From: Spongospora subterranea
Lineage: Eukaryota; Endomyxa; Phytomyxea; Plasmodiophorida; Plasmodiophoridae
NCBI GenBank assembly: GCA_900404475.1
Contig: OUQQ01000404.1
Location: forward strand, 1 to 18,673
DNA: 18,673 bases
Direction of reading: 5' to 3'
Part shown: one piece after another, positions 12,101 through 18,673 of the stretch
How the letters are laid out: every line of letters begins with the position of its first letter
Position numbering within the stretch: the first letter of the stretch is position 1
The notes under the pieces: model-generated
The model's database searches: none
Told to the model about the DNA's origin: nothing
Seen by the model: the letters and a program-made list of their open reading frames with translations, nothing else
Position numbers and translations under genes: made by a program

Positions 12101-13929
12101 GATGCAACGTTTGCAGGAGTCGATGTTTGCGAGCGAAACTTTTTCTTCAACCCCGAAAGGGCAAGACTTTTCTTATGTTTTTTTTTCTAAGGCTTTGTTA
12201 GCTAAAGAGATCTAACGAGCAATCCATTTCAAATACCGATACACTTTTAGGATCAACTAACTTTGCTGGACTTGATACCACATCGGAACCATGGACTCTG
12301 GACTTAAACGAGGGTAGCATTGCAAGAGTTTCCGAAGCAGTTGAAGCCGGATTAAGGGACGAACTGCTGGGTGACAAAACAGTTGGGAGAGCGACTGACA
12401 AAGACTCAAATTGAATGCGAGTTTGAGCGGCATCAGGCTGAACGACTACCGATGTTGCTGAACATACGCTGGTAACTGCTTGCACTGTATTGTTCACTTG
12501 CTGATCTTTGAGAACTGACGGATTATGTAAAGGAAAGGGAAAACCCTGACCTGACGAAAACACTGATTGAGTAGCAGAAACTACAGCAGAATTTGTCTCT
12601 GGATGTTGAAGGCAATTGTGCGAAGGATTAGTAGGGGGTTCAGGCGACGGCAATTCGGAGTCGAAAGAAAGGTAGCTATCGGAAATCGTAATTTCACCAG
12701 TAGGCGCAATTAAATCAGAGGATCTGATACTTGGAGATGGCTTAATAGGTTCAATAACGGCGGTAGGAACATCTGTGGCTTTGTTGAGCGTTGGAGGATG
12801 AATAGCGGAAGACAGGGAACCCGAGTACAAAGGAGTAGGCGGAGAATTGCCCTCAACATAAGAATGCAAGACAGATTCGGATGACGGCGAATCTGTTGAC
12901 ATTTCTACAAGGGCTGGTTGTGCAATTATGGAAAAAATTTCATTTGAATCCATCAATTTAGGCGTCAAAATTATTTGGTCACCTCTTGAAACGCTGGTGA
13001 TATCGACATTGTCTGGCGAAGACGAGGGTGCTATTTGTGAAGTATCTAAATCAAGATAACTACGCGAGGGAGCAGAGGAAAGGACATTATCTTGAGATAT
13101 CAGCGAAGTATTACTGTTTGTGTGCGATTTCAATTGTGCCAATGTGTCCAGGAAAGAGCGCGATCTAATTGACTGTTGCTACATATCAACCGTCGACTGG
13201 ATAACAAATGTGATGGACTTGGATAATACCTGAAGCACAGGATGAACAACGGCTGACGACGCAGGCCGTTCTGGTTTGGATAAATCAACTTCGAGTAAAT
13301 CATTATTGATCGAGTCCATATCAAAATCATCATCTGTAGAAGGACAATCAGCCGTGATAAACGAACATCAGGTTGAAAAAACAAATAAATAAAAATGAGA
13401 ACACCCTTCCTTTGAAAAAAGCCATCTCCTGGCTGAACACTATCTGGCAAACAGTCATTCGCAATGGAAAGTCAGGCAAATAACAGAAACAAGAAAAAAA
13501 AAAACATACCGTAATCAAAGTTTACTTCATTTTGAGTGTCGTGGAAGGCGCTCGCATCGGAAAACTCGGACATCAGTTCGACTTTTGTTCTGAAAAGCAA
13601 TTCGTTAGCTGAGAGAATTAACGGATTAACAAGAAAAGATGCAAATGATTTTTCGAGTCAACAATTTACTCGGGCGATACAGCGATTTTTGCTGCGGTAC
13701 GCCGAGATTTGAATTCTTCAAGTAAAGAAGTGCCGGTGGACACTACGGCGGTTTCATTTTGAAGTTCCTAAACAGGTGATTATCCACAGATATGCCCCTC
13801 AAATAAAAAAAATGCTGCTACCTCGTCCGACGAAAAATGGATGTCATCGACATCAAATGGATCTGTTTCAGTGATATCAAACAACGAAACAGCCAAAAGC
13901 TGACCGAGGGGTAAAAATATACCTGTCAT
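9162..13929 (-). CDS. CEP162: CEP162 (QN1/KIAA1009) homologue, coiled-coil centriole and transition-zone protein
   Basis: CEP162 binds axonemal microtubules at the distal centriole and promotes transition-zone assembly. Exons in order: 13929-13822, 13767-13670, 13589-13510, 13333-13230, 13172-12237, 12186-12046, 11955-11814, 11688-11516, 11364-11104, 11050-11009, 10922-10314, 10109-10011, 9959-9831, 9687-9593, 9507-9345, 9257-9162. They sum to 3276 nt, about 1091 residues, shorter than the human protein (about 1400). Residues 1-440 are Ser/Pro/Thr-rich and disordered; the rest is coiled coil. The assignment rests on two blocks: residues about 720-800 (IRELEQQVATLQ, then AAGPDELRQ, then VKDDEHLIAIRGLRQDYEKM) and the C-terminus (LELKLNDLEARHARREASL, then KNSQICEFKAELDGLL). 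Both align with remembered vertebrate CEP162. The start and acceptors at 12186 (alternative 12171) and 10109 (alternative 10124) are uncertain. Confidence 0.83.
13495..13505 (-). repeat. Poly-A/poly-T run beside the CEP162 intron 3 donor
   Basis: A run of about eleven A on the plus strand reads as poly-T in the CEP162 transcript, just after the donor GTATG of intron 3 (13509-13334). It is intronic low-complexity sequence. U-rich tracts near donors can help splice-site recognition in some lineages, but nothing here proves that role. Confidence 0.55.
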
Positions 13930-13935
13930 AAGAGC
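13930..13935. promoter_or_regulatory. Six-base gap between head-to-head start codons
   Basis: The ATG used for the CEP162 model (13929-13927, minus) and the first ATG of the plus-strand exon chain (13936-13938) face away from each other with only six bases between. If both starts are right, each promoter and 5' UTR must lie inside the other gene. More likely at least one first exon is mis-set and lies farther away. Confidence refers to the arrangement of the codons, not to promoter function. Confidence 0.3.
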
Positions 13936-15014
13936 ATGAAAATAGCGAAATTATATAACGAAGAAGTTGAAAAATTGGATTATTCGTCCACAGGTATTCA
14001 TTGTGTCCTGGACAATAACGCACCAGCACGGGCGAGTACTGCTGAAATATGCGAGACTTGGGCACAGTTGCGCAAATATTGGCATCGCAAAATTGTCGAG
14101 AATCGAAATACCGGTATTTCTGACGCAGATGAGGTTTATTGGAGTTTTTATGATAATGGTTTTACCAAATCGCAATGATCAAACTCTCCGGTAATCACCG
14201 GCACTTTTCAGTAATGCGAACCAAAGAGTCGAAGCAATTGCTAATGTAATCACATTAAACCTATGCAGGTCACTTCAACCAGCAAATTCGCCTCAAGATT
14301 GGCTATTCCCACTTTGCGGCCCTGAACTGGACCCTTGATGAACAACATGTACTTGCTAATGAGTTTAGCCAATGTTCAATCTTCTCGGCTCCTCCGAAAT
14401 CCTCCTTAATGATCATTGGTGCGCATGGTGGACCCAAAACGGTTTTTTGCCGACGATTTAAAACAAGCGTAGCGATCGAGTACTGTAGCATGATTGTTAA
14501 GAATTATATGGCGAAATGTGCGTGGCAGAATTCATTTACGATTGAACTCAAACCAAATATGGACATAATAAAAAAAAACTGGGTAGCGGTGACGAACGCT
14601 CCCGGACGATTGTTGAAAGTGTTGTAAAATTTCATGTCACACTCTAAACCTACCCATTTTTTTGTTTGGCCATACATATTAGTCAAAACATGACTCGCAA
14701 AGTTCTGATGTTCGTTACTCCACCGGCGATAAACTTCTCGCTTTTATCCAAGGAAATTGCGATAATCTTTGCGATGTTAAGCAAACGATGACCATAAATG
14801 ATCATTGGCATCGCTTGTGGTCATGTTTGACCCACTTCGGATTCGTTGACGTGATAAAGAAGTTTCGCACAGTACCGCAAAAGCGCCATGGGCTATGAGA
14901 CTTTCGATCAGTCGACAGGCAGTGAACACATAGACAGCTGGGTGTAGCATCCCGCTGACAGACTCCGAAGCCATGCCGTTCCCTGCTACTGGACATGCAC
15001 CAGTGACCCATTAT
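13936..15014 (+). CDS. Unrecognised multi-exon coding segment (5' part of a plus-strand exon chain)
   Basis: Four open segments join in phase: 13936-14158, 14269-14618, 14683-14871 and 14948-15014, with introns of 110, 64 and 76 nt bounded by GT/AG. The first begins MKIAKLYNEEVEKLDYSS and contains a Trp-rich helix-like stretch (ETWAQLRKYWHRKIVENR) and VYWSFYDNG. The second carries IRLKIGYSHFAALNW and FTIELKPNMDIIKKNW; the third TGDKLLAFIQGNCDN and WHRLWSCLTHFGFVDV. Composition is protein-like and the opposite strand is less convincing. If exon 2 is not spliced at 14618, it ends at a TAA at 14625-14627, giving a 193-residue stand-alone protein. I do not recognise a family. The chain leads in phase (phase 1 at 15014) into the ILEI-like exons downstream, so it may be their N-terminal part. 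Confidence 0.4.
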
Positions 15015-15119
15015 GTAGCTTGACGTTACGGGGTCTGTTGTTTTGCGACGTAAAATGGGTCAGCACTGTGCTTGTCATGCCGAAAACGTAGACACTCTAA
15101 TCTTTTCCTACCCGACTAG

Positions 15120-16263
15120 ATATTTTGTGGACCAAGGAACCATATCAGCGTCATTTTGTTAAAGCTTCGTTAATCGACATGTCGTCCATTGCTCTATGGC
15201 CTTCTTGTGCGACGGCACAACCAGATCGTGTCACTGACAATACGGCACCTTCGGTTTCTCCAAACAAACAATCGAAGTCCAAAGTAAGGACCGCGCTACA
15301 TTTTTGAGTTCCCCGTTATGGTTGAATGTTTCTTACAGCATGGCGCATTCAAGAGTATGAATAGCGACAGTTCAAACCATCCGCATTGCTGATGGCTGTT
15401 TCTTAATAGTTTGGCATCGAAATGTAGAACCTTCGCTTCGAGAAGCTTACAATAGCGTTTATGGTTTATCACTATACGGCTCACTCACATTTGCAACCCT
15501 TCGGGCAGCTAACAGTTTTGTCCTAATTCAATCCGAGGTAAAGGATCAGCAGATGCTGTCAGAAAAACAATATTGATTTTCTCGATCCAGATGCGAGAGC
15601 GATTTTTAGGCCCGGCTATAGTATCAGTATCACTTTGCGTGAACGGTGATCACGCTAATGTTATGAAAGTCAGCGCAACCAGCGCAGGCAAAGATGATGG
15701 TGATTTAGCCAGTATTATTCTGGACGATAAAGAAGTCGCTCTCAACCTTCGTGGCGTCAACATTGTTGTCGTTAATGCCGAAACTGGTAGAGTTTCGCTT
15801 GAGTTTACAGACCACATTTCTTCTGCTTGATTGAAAAAGTCGTCTCGCAATTACCTTGAATTTTTCACCAAATTAGTTTGTTGTGGCACCTTGCCAATGT
15901 AGAACTTTGCATTGCCGTTGTTTGATCTGAGTTATTGCTTTCCTGAACTTGCATATTTCGCAGGAGAGCTTCATTCGTCACATTGTTTTGATACGCATGG
16001 TTCGCCATCAGAGTCTCAACTCCTGGCAAGATTTGTGAGACAAACCGCATCTAACCTTATCGGAAGCGTGATTATAGGTATTCATTTCGTTATATCATGT
16101 TTCAAGTCGAAAACAGTTCGCTTCAGGAGCAATTCGAGATGACGGGGCGAAGTTTTTGACAGAAGAAGGTCGTCAAGCGATCGCACAACTTGGAGTTCAA
16201 CTTCCGGAAGCGGATAACAGCGAACGATTATCCAGGGTACATATGACATTGGCTCAAGGTTAA
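15120..16263 (+). CDS. ILEI/FAM3-like (PANDER-type) domain protein, exon set
   Basis: Exons 15120-15283, 15339-15354, 15410-15537, 15591-15786, 15964-16077 and 16127 onward join in phase; most introns are 49-55 nt, the longest 177. The product reads SATSAGKDDGDLASIILDD, then RGVNIVVVNAETG, then joined to ELHSSHCFDTHGSPSESQ, SNLIGSVIIG and AIRDDGAKFLTEEGRQAIAQLG. This order (RG-N-VVVN-TG, FDT-G, KDD-A-LTEE, LG) is that of the ILEI domain seen in FAM3 cytokine-like proteins, CEMIP/TMEM2 and the POMGNT1 stem. That family acts in the secretory pathway or outside the cell. The usual GYRDSW-ALIG end is not found: the frame ends VHMTLAQG and TAA at 16261-16263, or a donor at 16195 leads into the ankyrin exons. 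No glycosyltransferase domain follows, so it is not a full POMGNT1. A possible internal start is 15179. Confidence 0.6.
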
Positions 16264-16839
16264 CTATGACCTTCGATGGCTAGGTCCTACATTACTTGCC
16301 GATTCATCGATGCCAAGTTTTATTGACAGTTTGCGCAAAGGCAAACGCCGCAAGGTAAGATATGAATCCTGGCCCCGTATTGCATTGAGATATAGATATT
16401 CCAACCATCAAAATTGCATTAGGTGCGCAAGGCTTTTGCTGGAAGCTGGCTGGCCAGTATCATATCGGGCAACCCACACACTGAACACTCCGCTGCATGA
16501 TGCGGCGTATCAATGCAATACCGAGGTAACAAGCTGGTTCAATGCATGTAATTTAGTTGTCTAGGAACGTTCATGTTTTCCTATTTACTTGTAAGCTGGT
16601 TATTTATACTCACTATTCTACACAAGGTAGCAGAGGTTCTGATTGCTCATGGAGCTTGTCAAACTGCAACTAACCGGTACGACATTCTCAAATCATCACA
16701 TTGTGTTCAAACCAATCACAGATGGGGAGAGTCGCCCAACGATATTGCATCAACTCGTCACTCATTCCGCTGTTTGGATGACATGATACTGGAGGGCTCT
16801 CTTTCAATCCAGTCAGTTATTCGCTTTCTGGCGCTATAA
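16259..16839 (+). CDS. Ankyrin-repeat coding exons, C-terminal end
   Basis: Exons 16259-16525, 16627-16676 and 16722-16839 join in phase and end at TAA 16837-16839. The ankyrin signature is clear: ARLLLEAGWPV, NTPLHDAAYQCNTE spliced to VAEVLIAHGACQTATNR, then WGESPNDIA. That is the end of one repeat, one full repeat and the start of another. Upstream, MPSFIDSLRKGKRRK (ATG at 16310) is a basic segment of the kind that often precedes ankyrin repeats. The stretch 16355-16422 reads poorly as the missing TPLH-type first half: it starts GTAAG and ends TTAG like an intron, but its 68 nt would break the frame. Ankyrin repeats are protein-binding, normally cytosolic or nuclear. This may be a separate small gene, the 3' end of the ILEI-like gene, or a decaying copy. 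Confidence 0.55.
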
Positions 16840-17188
16840 TGCAGATCCTCTGCCGCTATCGCCATTTATTCTTTCTGTTCTGCTTTGTCGTATGTCGAGT
16901 TTGCGCCATCTCTCAGCATCTATAACATTGCTTTCTTTATGGTCTCTATATAAATTATTTCATCAAGTTAAAGGCTGTTCTTCGTCTGATATTGGGGAGA
17001 AGAGGAGTAGAAACAACATTCTTTTCGATGAAACTCAAACATCAGAGGTCAGCTGACAGTTATTGATCAAGCATCAGAGACCAACAATAAGGACGCGATC
17101 TTCAGATTAGATTAAAAACAAACAATCTTGGATTAGAGTCAAACTGTTTAGCCAGGTTATCAAGAGCATCGATAGAAAACAGACAGAA
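16840..17188. other. Intergenic, nothing recognised
   Basis: These roughly 350 bp lie between the ankyrin stop on the plus strand and the end of the minus-strand ZP-like frame. I see no open frame of protein-like composition, no tRNA-like fold and no clear polyadenylation hexamer on the plus strand just after the stop. It is probably the convergent 3' UTRs. Confidence 0.4.
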
Positions 17189-18144
17189 TCATGACGCATT
17201 TAATATCGAAAAAGAGCCAGTAACTTGTTTCTCAACAGCTCCAATTCGATCACCAAAGGACGCGAGAACAGCAATAGGCACATTTTGCAGTTTGATGTGC
17301 GAAGTTGTGCTCAAACAACGAGATTTTGATGGAACGCCAAAGTTATAAATATCCACGTCTTGACGAGCCAGACACAACTCCTCGTTGGCTTTGTCAGGCC
17401 CGACTGTGACGACCTGAAAAACCGGCTCGCCAACTGGGATCGGACACTTGGCAAAAACCGCTGCAGAAGCACGATCTTCAGGCTCCAATTGACGACAAGT
17501 GGCGAGACATCCACTGGAGCATCCTGGCTTAATTTGACAGGAGACACATTCGAAATTCGTGAAACGGAACAGCAGAAAGACCTGAGAAAAAGTTTCAGCA
17601 GAGCCTGGAAATTTACAACCTGCCAGTGACAATGGCAAGGCCGCAGGAACCGGGTCCTTATCACCATGACTGAGATATTGGTTCAGGATCTTCAGCCTTT
17701 CCTGTGACTGAACGACGGGACAAGTCGGCTACATACCTGATGCAGTAGCTCCTCCACGTCGATACCTAAACGGCTAAGAGACGGTCTACACTATCAGCAC
17801 TTCCAGAGTAGGAGTAGCAGACAAATATATTGGGTTCGCGAGCAATGACGGGACCAGAGCGGGTTTGAAGGACATCCCTTCCCACAGGCCACACTACCGA
17901 GGGAGGCCTGCAGTGAACTCGATAAATCTGGATAGGCAAACATAATCGGGTGGGGGCAGGTCCCATTCGGTGTGGTCGTTAGGACAGATTATGGTGCCGA
18001 ATCCAGCTGGTCTAACAAATTCCCTCGTTATTTTATAGACATCCTTTTGACCTGTCCCGCTTGAATTGGTTCTGAACGAGTTTGGAGAACAATGACGCCC
18101 TGCTCGAAGAACAGCGAACATTCATTTTCGCACGGCAGGTTGGC
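17189..18144 (-). CDS. Probable ZP (zona pellucida) domain protein, exons only partly resolved
   Basis: ZP domains polymerise extracellular matrices such as cuticle or egg coat. The best segment (17689-17189) contains SLAGCKFPGSAETFS, then FLLFRFTNFECVSCQIKPGC and SSGCLATCR. This spacing (L-x-GC, about 10 residues, F, an FRF core, then C-Q-I-x-x-C-x3-C-x3-C) is that of a ZP-C half. Upstream, 18144-18052 reads PCENECSLFFEQGVIVLQT and RSEPIQAGQ, and the frame at 17966-17766 reads VLQTRSGPVIAREPN and IFVCYSYSGSADS; both resemble the ZP-N end (VVQ-x-P-x-I, then V-x-C-x-Y). I could not place every splice join: an open frame around 18070-17945 (VYKITREFVRPAGFG) shifts frame against its neighbours, and the C-terminal frame after LEPEDRASAAVF is uncertain. 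No signal peptide or transmembrane segment is confirmed. Confidence 0.5.
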
Positions 18145-18550
18145 AATTGCTATTTGGTACATAGCGTTGCCTGGAATTGCAGCACATGGAGAAGGGAGAC
18201 CGTCCGGTTGCCGAGTTGCCTCTTAATTGCGGTTAGCCCTTGCAGATAAGGGATGGGTGAGCGTGCAGCTTTTTTGATGCCGATGTATAAATAAACGCAG
18301 CGATGGTAGAAACAAGTCGATTCGCGGATTGTGTATTGAATAACTATGTACGAGTAACTACAATGAATAACACTCAGAGTTTTTAAGCAAAAACTAGCGA
18401 AGCCAGGCCATAAACTCAGCAAATCAAGGATGCAAAAATGGGGAAATGTCAAGGGTTGCTTCCCTTGACAGGAACAAACAGCGTCACGAACGGCCTCCAG
18501 TCAATCGCTTGAAAGGAGCGGAATATCCCCAGTGGATTCATTCCGATTAC
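18145..18550. other. Upstream flank or intron of the ZP-like gene, nothing firm
   Basis: About 400 bp follow without a frame I can support. A 100-codon minus-strand open frame at 18452-18150 is rich in Cys, Ser and hydrophobic residues without any family pattern and looks like chance. If the ZP-like gene and the right-edge exon belong together, this is an intron; otherwise it is a promoter region. Confidence 0.3.
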
Positions 18551-18673
18551 CTTTTTCTTCGATACACAATACTCGACTCAAACTCGCCCTATGCCCGCAT
18601 TCATACATCAACCTACGCATCTGACCTCTTCTCCGTCTCTGCCTTCGCCTCGCTTCTTCACATTCAGCGTTTT
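18551..18673 (-). CDS. Possible Arg-rich exon entering from the right edge
   Basis: On the minus strand about 40 codons are open from the right edge to a good donor (AAAG followed by GTAATC at 18550). The encoded text is charged: NAECEEARRRQRRRRGQMRR, then LMYECGHRASLSRVLCIEEK. It may be a coding exon of the ZP-like gene or of another gene to the right. The plus strand here is a pyrimidine-rich run, which alone would produce Arg/Glu codons on the other strand, so chance is a real alternative. I cannot name a family. Confidence 0.22.

Noticed and set aside
14777..14974. A minus-strand frame starting MASESVSGMLHPAVYV
   Set aside because: It looks protein-like, but the plus strand has phase-matched exons with splice sites on both sides here and the minus frame has none. 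Not excluded with certainty.
15964..16200. Idea that the ILEI-like exons are a full POMGNT1 gene
   Set aside because: The domain resembles the POMGNT1 stem, but no glycosyltransferase catalytic domain follows before ankyrin coding begins.
18150..18452. A 100-codon minus-strand frame upstream of the ZP-like exons
   Set aside because: No signal-peptide-like start, no ZP cysteines in pattern and no good acceptor or donor; probably chance.
1..18673. CRISPR arrays, tRNA or rRNA genes, insertion sequences, bacterial operons
   Set aside because: No spaced direct repeats, cloverleaf-like elements, terminal inverted repeats or ribosome binding sites were seen, and all strong genes are intron-rich and eukaryotic.

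Overview
The window reads as nuclear DNA from a small-genome invertebrate animal. Every recognisable protein is split into many short exons with GT/AG introns, most of them 50-260 nt with a floor near 50 nt, and genes lie only a few hundred bases apart. The content (oligosaccharyltransferase STT3, the BBSome subunit BBS9, the centriole/transition-zone protein CEP162, a likely ZP-domain protein, ankyrin and ILEI-like exons) is eukaryotic, ciliated and metazoan. I cannot fix the phylum; a nematode, flatworm or similar compact genome is an inference. Family comparisons come from remembered sequences, not a search.

Layout from left to right. (1) 1-126, minus: the first exon of an unidentified gene running off the left edge. 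(2) 390-4180, plus: a complete 15-exon STT3 gene, 718 codons plus stop. (3) 4582-8701, minus: BBS9, about 14 exons and about 892 residues, convergent with STT3. (4) 9162-13929, minus: a CEP162 homologue, about 16 exons and about 1091 residues, in tandem upstream of BBS9. (5) 13936-16839, plus: a chain of phase-compatible exons. Its left part is unrecognised, its middle encodes an ILEI/FAM3-like domain, and its right part encodes ankyrin repeats. Whether this is one, two or three genes is unresolved. (6) About 17189-18144, minus: exons of a probable ZP-domain protein whose joins I could not fully resolve. (7) 18551-18673, minus: a possible Arg-rich exon at the right edge.

STT3 is a housekeeping N-glycosylation enzyme of the ER. 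BBS9 and CEP162 both act at cilia (BBSome membrane traffic, and centriole/transition-zone assembly), so two ciliary genes sit side by side on one strand. I saw no tRNA, rRNA, CRISPR array or intact transposon, and no clearly new biological system. The oddest material is the 13.9-16.8 kb plus-strand exon chain.
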